Counted from the stretch's first letter, positions 37,193 to 46,790 are shown. The stretch is 64,000 nt of DNA from Nitrospira defluvii (GCF_905220995.1 NZ_CAJNBJ010000018.1:62001-126000); one strand, 5' to 3'. The notes: generated by a model not told the origin, from the sequence alone. Translations and numbers: made by a program.

Positions 37193-40100
37193 CGCGCGCC
37201 GCCCTCAAAAATCCCTATGCGGTCTTTGCGATTTGCATGATCGCGCTGATTCTGGGCGCCGTCTCCTATCAGAAGATGCGCGTGGACATCTTCCCCGAGA
37301 TCAAGCTGCCCTCGATTCTCGTCACCACCTTTTATCGCGGGCTGAGTCCCAGCGAGATGGAAGGGGCCATCACGCTCAAGATGGAGCAACGCTTCGTCGA
37401 GGCGAGCTACGTCGAACACATCGAATCCCAATCACTCTCCGGCATGAGCTATATCAAAGTCTTCTTCCAGCCGGAGTACGGCATCGACTCTGCCCAATCA
37501 GAGCTGACCAGCCTGGCCTACAGCATCATCCGCCTGCTGCCGCCCGGCGTGTACCCGCCCTCCGTCTACAAGTTCGGCGTGTCCAGTCTGCCTGTAGGCT
37601 ACCTCTCCATCTCCAGCGACACACTCGGTCCCAAAGAAATCCGTGACCTGGCCTACTTCAATGTGCGCAACCAGATCGCGACCATCCCCGGCATCTCCTT
37701 CGGTCCTCCATTGGGCGGCAAGGTCCGGCAGATCACGGTGTTTCTCGACCAGCAACGGCTGCTCGCGCGCGGCATTTCTCCCTCGGATGTGGTGAACGCG
37801 CTCAACCAGCAAAGTGCCATCATTCCAGCCGGCAACATCAAGATCGGCGATCTCGACTATTACGTCTACTCGAATAGCCTCGTGGACGTCGTGGACAAGA
37901 TCAACGACATCCCCATCAAGATCGTCAACGGCACGCCGGTGCTGATCCGCGACATCGGCACCGCCGCCGACAGCGCCGCCGTGCAGACGTCGATCGTACG
38001 GGTAAACGGCCGTGAAGCGACGTATCTGCCCATCACCCGGCAGGAAGGCGCCAACACGCTGGAAGTCACCGACGGCATTCGCGCCAAGCTCTCGAAACTC
38101 ACAGAAATTCCAGCAGGCACCACCGTTAAATTTCTCTACGACCAGTCACTCTACATCCGCCAGGCCATCGCCAATCTGCAGAAAGAAGGCCTCCTCGGCG
38201 CCGGACTGGCCGGCCTGATGATTTTCATTTTCCTGGCGAGTGTCAAAGCGGCGCTCGTGGTCGGGCTGGCCATTCCCCTCTCGTTGACCGCCGCGCTGGT
38301 CGCACTCTACCTGACCGGCCAGAGCGTGAACCTGATGACGCTGGGCGGGTTGGCCCTGGTCATCGGCACCCTGCTGGACAACAACATCGTCGTACAGGAA
38401 AACCTGCACCGACACTTGGAGATGGGAAAAGACGGGCGTTCGGCGGCGGAAGACAGCGCCATGGAACTGACGCTTCCGATCCTGGTCGCGACGATCTGCA
38501 TTCTCATTGTCTACCTGCCGATCATGTTTTTCACCGGCATCGTGAAGTATCTCTTCGTGCCCCTGGCCATGACGGTCGCCTTCGCCATGTTGGCCGACTA
38601 TGTCGTCTCCATGTCGGTGACGCCGGTCGTGCTGGCCTGGCTGTACCAAGCCGGACATACCAAGTCTTCAGACCACGAGGCATCGGCCGACGAGGGATGG
38701 TTCCGGTATGTTCTCGCGATGTACGAACCGCTGTTGAGTGCCGGTGTGCGGTTCAAACCGGTTGTCATCGGCCTGGCTGCGCTCACTCTGGTTGCCACTG
38801 TGGTCTTTCTGCTGCCACGTCTCCACACCGAGTTCTTCCCCAAGGTGGACGCGGGCAATTTCACCATGTTGGTGATGGCGCCGGAGGGATCACGAATCGA
38901 AAAGACCACGGCCATCGTCGGTCACATCGAACAACTTGTGCACGACACCATCCCGAAGGACGATCTGGAAGAGGTCATTTCGAACACCGGACTCTACTAC
39001 GGCGATGCAGCGCGGTTCGCCCCGAACACCGGCAACCATACCGCCTTTGTGCTGGTAAACCTGGTCACCGGCCACAAGGGGCACACAGAAGACTACATCG
39101 CGGACCTGCGCAAGCGGTTCAAGGGGTCATTGCCGGGCGTCGAGATCGCCTTTCAAACAGGCGGCATCATCAGCGATGTCTTGAACTTCGGCCTCAGAGC
39201 TCCCATCGACATTCAGGTCAAGGGTCCGAACCTCGATATCATCAGGCCGGTGGCGGAGCAGATCCAGCAGCGGGTCGCGCAGGTGCCCAACACGGTCGAT
39301 GTGCGGATCAAGCAAGGCAAAAGTTATCCCGAATTGCACATCGATGTGGATCGGACAAAAGCCGCCTACTACGGCATCAATCAAAATCGCGTCGTGGTCG
39401 ATGTCATCACCGGCATCAGCTCCAACCTGGCCCTCTCGCCGAACTATTGGCTGGATCCCAAAACCGCCAACGGGTATTTCCTGCTGGCGCAGTATCCCGA
39501 ACAATCGCTCACGACCACGGAAGACCTGCTCAACATTCCGATCATCGGCGCGCGCACGCCGCTCCTGCCGACGGCCAGCCTCACGGGCGGCGGCATCCAG
39601 GGTTCGACGCTTGCGCTTCAGAACACGCCGTTTGCCGGGCGGCAAATGGAACTCACCAGCGGCTACTACGCGTCCGGCGACGACCGACGAGGCCCCCCGG
39701 TGATGCTGCGCGATGTGGCCTCGCTGAAATTTAAAACCGGTCCCGATTCGGTGGACCACTACGACTTATCCCGCCTGATCAACGTGCTGGTGACGCCGGT
39801 GGGGAACGATCTCGGTCGCGTGGCGAAGGATATCGAACAGGCGATGGCCGGCGTGCCTCTGCCGAAAGACGTCACGGTGCAACTGCGCGGCGAAGTGGCC
39901 AACATGCGCGGCGCGATTCAGAACTTCGCCCTGGCCCTCCCCCTCGCCGTGGTGCTGATCTACCTCGTGATGGTGGCGTTGTTCCGCTCATTCATTGACC
40001 CGCTCATCATCCTCGTGGCGGTCCCACTCGGCTGGATCGGCACTGTACTGACCCTGCACCTCACCAACACCTCGGTGAACGTCGAATCGATGATCGGCAC

Positions 40101-40455
40101 GTTGATGATGATGGGCATCGTGGTGTCGAATAGTATTCTGCTCGTCGATTTTGCCAATCGTATGGTCCGCCATGGAGCGACCGCCGAGCATGCCGTCCTG
40201 GAAGCGGGGCGGCGGCGTATTCGCCCGATCCTCATGACGGCGCTGGCGACGATTCTCGGCCTGCTGCCGCTGGCTCTCGGCTTCGGCGAGGGCAATGAAA
40301 CGATGGTGCCCCTGGCTCGTGCGGTCGTCGGCGGGTTGGCAGTCAGTACAATCATGACGCTGTTGGTGGTTCCCATCATGCACTCACTCGTGCTGATTCG
40401 CCGGGAACGTCCCCCGATGTCTTCGACCCCGCCCGCGACTCTGGAGGAAATTTAA
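37186..40455 (+). CDS. RND efflux transporter, inner-membrane permease
   Basis: A 1089-residue protein of the AcrB/MdtB/CzcA superfamily with the twofold repeat of six helices plus large periplasmic loops. TM1 is FAICMIALILGAVSY near residue 12; the second half begins near 530. In TM4 the proton-relay region reads GTLLDNNIVV, so the AcrB D407/D408 pair is Asp-Asn. RMVRHGATAEHAVLEAGRRRIRPILMTALATILGLLPLALGFGEGNE near residue 985 is the usual RND C-terminal signature. It exports substrates from the membrane or periplasm with proton import. The adaptor gene overlaps its stop by one base (TAATG). Substrate not predictable; AcrB-like hydrophobic export more likely than a CzcA metal type. Confidence 0.93.
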   Translation: MLTRAALKNPYAVFAICMIALILGAVSYQKMRVDIFPEIKLPSILVTTFYRGLSPSEMEGAITLKMEQRFVEASYVEHIESQSLSGMSYIKVFFQPEYGIDSAQSELTSLAYSIIRLLPPGVYPPSVYKFGVSSLPVGYLSISSDTLGPKEIRDLAYFNVRNQIATIPGISFGPPLGGKVRQITVFLDQQRLLARGISPSDVVNALNQQSAIIPAGNIKIGDLDYYVYSNSLVDVVDKINDIPIKIVNGTPVLIRDIGTAADSAAVQTSIVRVNGREATYLPITRQEGANTLEVTDGIRAKLSKLTEIPAGTTVKFLYDQSLYIRQAIANLQKEGLLGAGLAGLMIFIFLASVKAALVVGLAIPLSLTAALVALYLTGQSVNLMTLGGLALVIGTLLDNNIVVQENLHRHLEMGKDGRSAAEDSAMELTLPILVATICILIVYLPIMFFTGIVKYLFVPLAMTVAFAMLADYVVSMSVTPVVLAWLYQAGHTKSSDHEASADEGWFRYVLAMYEPLLSAGVRFKPVVIGLAALTLVATVVFLLPRLHTEFFPKVDAGNFTMLVMAPEGSRIEKTTAIVGHIEQLVHDTIPKDDLEEVISNTGLYYGDAARFAPNTGNHTAFVLVNLVTGHKGHTEDYIADLRKRFKGSLPGVEIAFQTGGIISDVLNFGLRAPIDIQVKGPNLDIIRPVAEQIQQRVAQVPNTVDVRIKQGKSYPELHIDVDRTKAAYYGINQNRVVVDVITGISSNLALSPNYWLDPKTANGYFLLAQYPEQSLTTTEDLLNIPIIGARTPLLPTASLTGGGIQGSTLALQNTPFAGRQMELTSGYYASGDDRRGPPVMLRDVASLKFKTGPDSVDHYDLSRLINVLVTPVGNDLGRVAKDIEQAMAGVPLPKDVTVQLRGEVANMRGAIQNFALALPLAVVLIYLVMVALFRSFIDPLIILVAVPLGWIGTVLTLHLTNTSVNVESMIGTLMMMGIVVSNSILLVDFANRMVRHGATAEHAVLEAGRRRIRPILMTALATILGLLPLALGFGEGNETMVPLARAVVGGLAVSTIMTLLVVPIMHSLVLIRRERPPMSSTPPATLEEI

Positions 40456-41753
40456 TGACCGAACAGGTAGTCCCGCCGCCCTTGGTGAAGCGCTCCAACC
40501 GTACACCGCTCTGGATCGCGACGGGTGTGCTTCTCATCGTGGCGATCGCCGGTTATCTTTTTTGGCAGGGAAATGAACCGGCGACCACCTCGTCTGTGGT
40601 GAAACCGGCTGGGACAGCGCAATCGGAAACACCGGCCGGCCCGACTCCCTCGGACGTGGATTCCACGCCGGTCGATGTCCAGGTGCTCAAACCCACGCGC
40701 CGCGACCTGGTGTATACCGTCAAGCTTCCCGCCAACGTCTCGCCGCTCTACCAGACGACGCTGTACGCGAAGGTCTCGGGTTATCTCAAATGGATCGGTC
40801 CGGACAAAGGCGACGCCGTCAAAAAAGACCAGGTCGTCGCCGTCATCGATGCCCCTGAGGTGGAGGAGCAGTACCAGCAGGCCGTGTCGGACTATAAGAT
40901 CAAGAAGTTGACCTACGAGCGGCTCGCCAAGGTGTGGAACGAATCACCCGACGTGATTGCCAAACAGGACGTGGATGTGGCCGAAGCCTCCTACCAGGGG
41001 GCCAAACATCTCATGGAACAGCGTGCCGTGATGCGCGACTATACCAAGGTCCGCGCGCCCTATGACGGCATCGTCACCGCACGATTTGCCGATCCCGGCG
41101 CCCTCATTCAAATCGCCACGTCGTCGGCCACCACTGCTATTCCGCTGTTTACGATCATGGACCTCAACACGGTACGGGTCTACGCCAATGTTCCGCAGGA
41201 CGATAGTCCCTGGATCGTCCCTGGCAAGACGGCAGCCACAGTAAAGGTCACTGAACTCCCCGGCCGCTCGTTTACGGGCACCGTCACCCGATCCACGCTG
41301 GCACTCGATCCGTCCACCCGCAGCCTGCTGGTGGAGGTAGATCTCCCCAACCCGGACCATGCACTCAGGCCCGGCACCTTTGCTGAGGTCTCACTGGGAC
41401 TGCGCGAGATTCCTCAAGCCCTGGTCGTGCCGCCACAGGCCGTGATCAGCACGCCGAAAGGCAAATCCCTCTTCATCGTGGAAGAGGGCAAGGCCAAATC
41501 GGTCACCGTCCAGACCGGGATCACCGACGGCCGTTGGATGGAAATCACCTCCGGGTTGCGTGGAGATGAAGATGTCGTCGCGGTCGGAAAGCGACGCCTG
41601 CTGGAGGGCATGCCGGTGCAGGCCTCCCCCTTCAACTTGCCGGATGCCAAGCCGTCCCAACAGAAGTTTGAACGACGCGCACCGGGAGGCACGCCGCCTC
41701 CGCCGGGCAACCCCGTGAACGGAAGTACGTCGAAACAAGGAGACCACCCATGA
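40455..41753 (+). CDS. Periplasmic adaptor (membrane fusion) subunit
   Basis: A 432-residue membrane-fusion protein. An N-terminal helix (TPLWIATGVLLIVAIAGYLFW, residues 16-36) anchors it in the inner membrane. A lipoyl half-motif KLPANVSPLYQTTLYAKVSGYLKWI near residue 92 and its partner VRAPYDGIVTARFADPGALIQ near 200 frame a short alpha-hairpin (VEEQYQQAVSDYKIKKLTYERLAKVW). Beta-barrel and membrane-proximal domains follow. It joins the RND permease to the TolC-like channel. The end (residues 395-432) is Pro/Gly-rich. It overlaps its neighbours on both sides (TAATG and ATGA). Confidence 0.92.
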   Translation: MTEQVVPPPLVKRSNRTPLWIATGVLLIVAIAGYLFWQGNEPATTSSVVKPAGTAQSETPAGPTPSDVDSTPVDVQVLKPTRRDLVYTVKLPANVSPLYQTTLYAKVSGYLKWIGPDKGDAVKKDQVVAVIDAPEVEEQYQQAVSDYKIKKLTYERLAKVWNESPDVIAKQDVDVAEASYQGAKHLMEQRAVMRDYTKVRAPYDGIVTARFADPGALIQIATSSATTAIPLFTIMDLNTVRVYANVPQDDSPWIVPGKTAATVKVTELPGRSFTGTVTRSTLALDPSTRSLLVEVDLPNPDHALRPGTFAEVSLGLREIPQALVVPPQAVISTPKGKSLFIVEEGKAKSVTVQTGITDGRWMEITSGLRGDEDVVAVGKRRLLEGMPVQASPFNLPDAKPSQQKFERRAPGGTPPPPGNPVNGSTSKQGDHP

Positions 41754-43189
41754 ACCACACCTGGCGTCGCACCACGTTCATCATGCTGGCGCTCTTGTCG
41801 TCGACAGCGGCCATGGCCTCCGCTGCCACTGCCGCAGAGACGGATCAGCCGGTGAGCTTGTCGCGCGGCAGTTTTCTCGGCGTGCAGCAGGCCGTCGACA
41901 TCGCCGTCAAAAACCATCCCATGCTGATTGAGGGCACTGCTAATCTGAAAGCGTCCGAAGCGCGCACCGAACAGGCGCGCTCCCTGTACTATCCGCAGGT
42001 CTATGCCAACGCTAACACGGTCGCCGGAGCGGGCGTCACCAACCCACGGTTCTTGATCGGCGGCGGACTCCTTCGGGAAAACCAAAGCACCTTTACCGGC
42101 GGCGTGATCGCCAATCAACGGATCTATGACTTCGGTTACACCAGTAATCTCGTCGAATCAAACAAACTCGCTGAACGAGCCCAGGGGCAGGATGTCAGCG
42201 CCCGTCGCGCCCTCGTGCTGCTCTATGTGCAACGCGCCTACTTGAACAGTCTTAAGCGGAAGCGGCTGGTCCAGATCGCCGAAGAAACCGTCCGGGAACG
42301 CGGCGTCATCGCCGGGCAAATCGAAACGCTCTATCGCCAGCAACTGAAGTCCAAGTTCGACTTCGATCTCGCGCATGTGGAGCTGGTCAATGCGCAATCG
42401 CTCCTGGTGCGCAGCCGCAACGATTTGAAAGCCAGTTTTGCCGATTTGAATCGAACCATGGGTATCGTCGGAGCCGACGACTACGTCCTCGAAGACATTT
42501 CCGTCGACGTGCGGCCGCAGAAAACGCTGGAAAGCTTGATCAACGAAAGCCTGTCGCATCCGGAAGTGAAACGCGCCAAGGAGCAGACCGCCTCGGCCGA
42601 CGCCAGGCTGACGGCGACCAAACGCCAATACCTGCCGACGGTGTCGGCGATTGCCAGCGGAGGCACGTTTGATCCCTTCGATCCCCGCCAGAATCAACAG
42701 ACCGGCGGGTGGTGGATGGCCGGTGCCATGGTTTCCATGCCGCTCTTCACCGGCTTCCTCATCGAAAATCAGGTGGTCGAGGCCAACGCCAATCGTCAGG
42801 CCGCCTCTGCCGCCACCACGAACATCGAGCAAGCGTTGACGCAGCAGGTCACCAACGCCTATCTCGATACCCTCACCTTCGCGCAGCAGATCACACTGGC
42901 GGAAGAACAGGTCAAGACGGCGCAGGAAGCGTTACAACTCTCGAAACAGCGCTACAAACTCGGCTTGGGAACGGTGGTGGAGGTCACGCAGTCGGAAGTG
43001 GCGCTCACTGCGGCACAAACGAGGCTGGCGGACACGCAGTACGACTACAAGATTGCGGAGGTCACCCTCGCGTACACCTCACAGGGGGATGATACCGGTC
43101 GAATTCTGCTGATGAGCCGCGCCGCCAATCCCCCTCGCGCGCCGGAGGTGCAGGACCGTTTGGAAGGCCCGCCCGCCGCAACCAACTGA
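41750..43189 (+). CDS. TolC-family outer-membrane channel
   Basis: A 479-residue outer-membrane factor with a signal peptide (residues 1-28, ending ASAATAAE). Two repeats of long helices are visible, each with the TolC-family outline: SRGSFLGVQQAVDIAVKNHPML at the start and ARADARLTATKRQYLPTVSAIASGG in the middle (about residues 280-305). DTLTFAQQITLAEEQVKTAQEALQLSKQRYKLGLGTVVEVTQSEVALTAAQTRLADTQYDYKIA near 375-435 is a typical coiled-coil barrel end. It forms the outer-membrane duct of the RND pump. ATGA overlap with the adaptor gene shows co-translation. Confidence 0.9.
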   Translation: MNHTWRRTTFIMLALLSSTAAMASAATAAETDQPVSLSRGSFLGVQQAVDIAVKNHPMLIEGTANLKASEARTEQARSLYYPQVYANANTVAGAGVTNPRFLIGGGLLRENQSTFTGGVIANQRIYDFGYTSNLVESNKLAERAQGQDVSARRALVLLYVQRAYLNSLKRKRLVQIAEETVRERGVIAGQIETLYRQQLKSKFDFDLAHVELVNAQSLLVRSRNDLKASFADLNRTMGIVGADDYVLEDISVDVRPQKTLESLINESLSHPEVKRAKEQTASADARLTATKRQYLPTVSAIASGGTFDPFDPRQNQQTGGWWMAGAMVSMPLFTGFLIENQVVEANANRQAASAATTNIEQALTQQVTNAYLDTLTFAQQITLAEEQVKTAQEALQLSKQRYKLGLGTVVEVTQSEVALTAAQTRLADTQYDYKIAEVTLAYTSQGDDTGRILLMSRAANPPRAPEVQDRLEGPPAATN

Positions 43190-43327
43190 TCAACTCAGGC
43201 CTGCGCTCGTCACCGCTGCGGGTCTTGTCTCGCCCCCCGTTCGTTCTAAGCACAGACTCAGGAGCCCAGCGGGTCAGACATGCCCCGCCTTGCCCAGTGA
43301 GCGCCTCCACGTCGCGCGATAGAAATG

Positions 43328-44017
43328 TCAGACGGTTTGGCCGGGAAACACGATCGCGAGATCGATCACCAGCTCGTCCTTGGTGTTGGCGAGGAGCGAA
43401 TCCCAGATGCTGGTGGTCTGCTGCACCCTGGCTTGATCCAGGTCGAAGAAAAGGTCGAAGCCTTTGGAGATGATCGGGTTCATCGGATAGCGCCGATCGT
43501 AGATCATGCCGTAGGCCGGGATACCGTAGAGGGTCTGCCAGTTGCCTAGAATGAAGTGGAGTTCGGTCCCCCGGACATACAGTCCGCCTGAGGTGATGAT
43601 GCGCTTGATCGATGTCTGCGGCTGGCTCAGATAATACGTGACTCGCTCGTTTTCCTTGGCCAGCCGCAACGCCTCGACCAGTTGCGGCACCAGAATGGTG
43701 ATCTCTGCATCACGAAACATGGGCAACCGCCGCGACTCGCCCCCGAGCCAGCGTTGCAGCGCCGTCCGGTGCTCCTGCACGGTGAGGCCCATCAACACAC
43801 GCCGGATTTGTTCAGGAGAAAACTGAGCCGGATGCGTAAAATGCCCCGGAGGCCATTCCGGCAGCACATTCGCATCCAATTCCAGTCTGACGAAATTGAC
43901 GGGATCTTCGTAGACGGTCCTCGATGGAACCTGAGGAATCGCACAGCCGGCGGCAAGCACGCACAGGAGCACCACCCATGACGCGTGAAACGTGAAACGC
44001 AAGAATCCCCTGGGCAT
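43328..44017 (-). CDS. Lipoprotein of unknown function
   Basis: From ATG 44017 the product has 229 residues with lipobox LAAGC near residue 25 (LLCVLAAGC). A GTG at 44050 would add 11 residues encoded partly by a tandem CGTGAAA repeat (43984-43997). After the Cys it is a compact alpha/beta domain (EQIRRVLMGLTVQEHRTALQRWLGGESRRL, ITILVPQLVEALRLAKENERVTYYLSQPQ, GGLYVRGTELHFILGNW). I do not recognise a family. The stop converges with the TolC-like gene, 138 bases apart. It is last in the tatC-propeller-cyclophilin block. Confidence 0.7.
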   Translation of the reverse strand: MPRGFLRFTFHASWVVLLCVLAAGCAIPQVPSRTVYEDPVNFVRLELDANVLPEWPPGHFTHPAQFSPEQIRRVLMGLTVQEHRTALQRWLGGESRRLPMFRDAEITILVPQLVEALRLAKENERVTYYLSQPQTSIKRIITSGGLYVRGTELHFILGNWQTLYGIPAYGMIYDRRYPMNPIISKGFDLFFDLDQARVQQTTSIWDSLLANTKDELVIDLAIVFPGQTV

Positions 44018-44065
44018 ACTCGCCGAAACTATGGTCTTCTCACGCTTCACGAATGACGCTTGAGG

Positions 44066-44575
44066 CTACTCGGTGATCGTCACCGTCATTTCGACACGCT
44101 CCAGCGGATTGTCGCGCCCATCGCGTTTGGCTGACACGACCTTGTCGACCACCTCAAGCCCGCTCTGCACCTCGCCGAACACCGTGTACTGCCAATCCAG
44201 AAAGTTCGCGTCGTTGACGCAGATGAAAAACTGCGATCCGGCGCTGTTCGGATCATTGGCGCGGGCCATGGAGAGGGTGCCACGCTTGTGCGGCTTACTG
44301 TTGAACTCCGCATTGACATTGTGGCCGGGGCCCCCCATGCCGTGCGTCGCGCGGTCCGGGTTCTTGCTGTTAGGATCGCCGCCCTGAATCATGAACCCCG
44401 GAATGACCCGATGGAACGTCGTGCCGTTGTAGAACCCCTTTTTCGCCAGGTCGACGAAATTCTTCACATGATTCGGCGCCACGTCGGGGAAAAAGCGTAG
44501 GACAATCTGGCCCCACGGCTCGTTCTTCGACGTCACGGTAATGGTGGCTTGTGGTGAACTGGTTTGTGCCGACAT
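44066..44575 (-). CDS. Cyclophilin-type peptidyl-prolyl cis-trans isomerase
   Basis: A 169-residue cyclophilin, full length and without a signal peptide, so probably cytoplasmic. The catalytic signature FHRVIPGFMIQGGD near residue 55 holds the active-site Arg, and NSAGSQFFICVNDANFLDWQYTVFGEV near residue 115 the rest of the proline-binding pocket. It speeds protein folding at X-Pro bonds. It follows the propeller gene by 18 bases and is followed by the lipoprotein gene after 48 bases, consistent with one transcript beginning at tatC. Confidence 0.95.
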   Translation of the reverse strand: MSAQTSSPQATITVTSKNEPWGQIVLRFFPDVAPNHVKNFVDLAKKGFYNGTTFHRVIPGFMIQGGDPNSKNPDRATHGMGGPGHNVNAEFNSKPHKRGTLSMARANDPNSAGSQFFICVNDANFLDWQYTVFGEVQSGLEVVDKVVSAKRDGRDNPLERVEMTVTITE

Positions 44576-44593
44576 CTCGTATCCTTTCCTCGC

Positions 44594-45670
44594 TCAGTTA
44601 AACTTGAAGGGCGCGATGCTCTCCCCTTCCAATCCTTGACTCACGGCGGTCCAGGTGAGGCCGTCATCGTCGCTGCGATAGACACCGGAGCTGGTACCGG
44701 CATAGAAGCCGCCTTGTTCGCCCTCAATCAAGACCTGCACCGACAGATTGCTCAGGCCCTTGTTCAACGGCACCCATTGCCGTCCCTTATCGACGGTCTT
44801 GAAAATGCCCCGACCTGTCGCGACATAGACCCCGCGCTCGTTGCTGATCAAACCGCGGATCGAATCGTTCGGAAGGGCGCGGCTGATCGGCAACCAGGTT
44901 TTGCCGCCGTCACCGCTCCGAAACACCCCGCCGTCGAACGTACCCGCATACACACCCTGTTCCTTGTCGACGGCGAGCACGCGGATAAAATTCTCCACGA
45001 GGCCTTCATGGTCCTTCAGGCCCTGCCGGAGACGCGTCCATCCCGAACCCCGCTCTTTGTAGCTGTGCACACCCTTCCCGGACGTGCCGGCATAAAGCGT
45101 CCCATCGTCGGTCCGCGCCAAGGCATGCACGAGAATTTCGTCCAATCCGGCACTCACCGTCTTCCATTGATCCTGTGCGGCATTCAAGAGATAGACCCCG
45201 TCTCCGGTCCCGGCATACAGTCCCTTGGCGTCCATCATCAGGGCTTTGATTTCGAGGCGCTTCAGCCCTTTGTTGATCGCCTGCCAGGTTTTCCCTGCGT
45301 CGCGGGAGCGGAAGACGCCGCCCCGAAACGTGCCCGCATAGATGGCCCCGTCTTTTCCGGTGGTGAGACACAGCACGAAGGGATCCGTGAGGCCGTCGTT
45401 GGCGGATGCCCAAGAAGCGCCCCGGTCTCCGCTGCGGAAAATGCCCATCCCGAACGATCCGGCGTAGATGACGCCGCCGGCGCCGGCGGCCAACGCTTGA
45501 ATGCTCGTATTGCCGATGTCGGCGGACCCTGCCGGCTCCTGGCCCGGATGCGCCTGCTCCAATTTCAAGGACCCACCGCTCTCATTGCCGCCAGAAAAGG
45601 ACACGGCCTGCGCAACCCCCTGCAGACTGCCGACTGAGAGCGCCGTCAACACGATGATGTGACGCAGCAT
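44594..45670 (-). CDS. Secreted seven-bladed beta-propeller (YCF48/BNR-like)
   Basis: A 358-residue protein with an N-terminal signal peptide (residues 3-22, ending VAQA). Seven repeats of about 44 residues each contain a YAGT.xGVFRS.DxGxxW motif (GVIYAGSFGMGIFRSGDRGASW, GAIYAGTFRGGVFRSRDAGKTW, GVYAGTFDGGVFRSGDGGKTW and others), a sialidase/BNR or YCF48-type Asp-box pattern. That is the count for one closed seven-bladed propeller. Such proteins are usually binding scaffolds or assembly factors. It lies 34 bases after tatC and may be a Tat or Sec substrate, though no twin-arginine is present in its signal. Confidence 0.85.
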   Translation of the reverse strand: MLRHIIVLTALSVGSLQGVAQAVSFSGGNESGGSLKLEQAHPGQEPAGSADIGNTSIQALAAGAGGVIYAGSFGMGIFRSGDRGASWASANDGLTDPFVLCLTTGKDGAIYAGTFRGGVFRSRDAGKTWQAINKGLKRLEIKALMMDAKGLYAGTGDGVYLLNAAQDQWKTVSAGLDEILVHALARTDDGTLYAGTSGKGVHSYKERGSGWTRLRQGLKDHEGLVENFIRVLAVDKEQGVYAGTFDGGVFRSGDGGKTWLPISRALPNDSIRGLISNERGVYVATGRGIFKTVDKGRQWVPLNKGLSNLSVQVLIEGEQGGFYAGTSSGVYRSDDDGLTWTAVSQGLEGESIAPFKFN

Positions 45671-45704
45671 AATGAGCCACCCTTTTCAAATTGTGAACGC
45701 CGGA

Positions 45705-46475
45705 TCAGCGGACGCGATGACCGGCGGTGCCAATGGGTATATCAGGGTCGAGCGGCAAATTCATGTCGGGCGCCGGGCCTGTCGCCCGCCCGAAGATCTT
45801 GGCGCCGATGATCCCGATCTCATAGAGTACCATGAGCGGGACCGCCATCAGCAACATCGTGAACAACGTGGCATCCGGCGTCACGACGGCTGAGATGATC
45901 AGCGCCGCCATGATGGCATGTTTACGATAGTGGGCCAACGCCCCCGCCGAAACCACCCCGACCCGCGACAGCAGCGTCAAAACCAGCGGCAATTCGAAGG
46001 CGCAGCCGAAGATCAGCAGAAACTTGACGTTGAAGTCGATGTAGGTCCCCACCCCCAACGCCGGGGTAATGTCTCGATCCATACCGAAGCTGACGAAGAA
46101 GTCGATGACCAGCGGCAGGATGACAAGGTTGCAGAAGACGAGGCCCAGCGCAAAGAGCAAGGCCGCCAGCAGGAACAGGGGAATGGCCCAGCGTTGCTCC
46201 TTAGGGAGCAACGCCGGTTCGATAAATTTCCAACACTGGTAGAAGACGACCGGCAGGCTCAAGATGATGCCGGCGAGGAACGAGACCTTGATGGAAGCGA
46301 AGAGCGCCTCCGTCGGTCCGTAGAACACCAACTGATTGGGGAACGGCCGGTTCAGCCAGGCGACCATGTCCGCGGAGTACGCAAACGCCGTCGCAAACGC
46401 GACCCCCAAGGTCACCGCGATGATCAGCAGCCGCTTCTTCAGCGACTGAATATGGGCGGCCAGTGGTGCGAGCAT
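45705..46475 (-). CDS. tatC: Twin-arginine translocase subunit TatC
   Basis: A 256-residue inner-membrane protein with six hydrophobic segments. LAPLAAHIQSLKKRLLIIAV at the start is the E-rich-loop/H-L-x-E-L-R-like N-terminus, although the usual HLxELR reads HIQSLKKR. RPFPNQLVFYGPTEALFASIKVSFLAG near residue 38 and YDFGMDRDITPAL near 135 fit TatC. TatC recognises twin-arginine signal peptides in the inner membrane. No tatA or tatB is seen in this window. The start at 46475 has no strong ribosome site. It is upstream of the propeller, cyclophilin and lipoprotein genes. Confidence 0.92.
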   Translation of the reverse strand: MLAPLAAHIQSLKKRLLIIAVTLGVAFATAFAYSADMVAWLNRPFPNQLVFYGPTEALFASIKVSFLAGIILSLPVVFYQCWKFIEPALLPKEQRWAIPLFLLAALLFALGLVFCNLVILPLVIDFFVSFGMDRDITPALGVGTYIDFNVKFLLIFGCAFELPLVLTLLSRVGVVSAGALAHYRKHAIMAALIISAVVTPDATLFTMLLMAVPLMVLYEIGIIGAKIFGRATGPAPDMNLPLDPDIPIGTAGHRVR

Positions 46476-46574
46476 TGCCTGTCTGAACGAACGCCCAGTC
46501 TCTCCGACCCGTCGCTTCCGGCTCTGCCCGCGCGGAGCGGCACGACGAGTTCGGCACGGGATCCCCGCCCCGCG

Positions 46575-46790
46575 TTACCGCGAGGCCCGAATGAGCTCGG
46601 CGATCTTGTCTTTGGTGGCCAACTTCTCTTTTTGCAGTTGTTTTTTCAGTACTTCTTCTGCCGGCGTGAGCACGTGCCGCCGCTGAAGATCGGCCAGCTC
46701 CGCATCAAGGCGATGGTGAGATTCTTCAAGCGCCCGGAACTCTGTGTTGGACCGCCGTAACCGCTCAGTGATCGCCGTCTCCGTCTGCAT
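46575..46790 (-). CDS. DUF465 (YdcH-like) small helical protein
   Basis: A 71-residue helical protein of the DUF465/YdcH family. The pattern RALEESHHRLDAELADLQRR, then TPAEEVLKKQLQKEKLATKDKIAELI, is the family signature (two helices, the second ending in an ALKD/KD-like box). These are small soluble proteins of uncertain role, often near cell-division or translation genes. It lies 99 bases upstream of tatC and 72 downstream of rimI. Confidence 0.85.
   Translation of the reverse strand: MQTETAITERLRRSNTEFRALEESHHRLDAELADLQRRHVLTPAEEVLKKQLQKEKLATKDKIAELIRASR

Noticed and set aside
44564-45637. Plus-strand frame (357 codons) opposite the propeller gene
   Set aside because: The repeat structure belongs to the minus strand; the plus-strand reading is a mirror of its regular codons.
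46476-46574. tatA or tatB next to tatC
   Set aside because: No frame with the short hydrophobic plus amphipathic helix of TatA/B is present here or between rimI and tatC.
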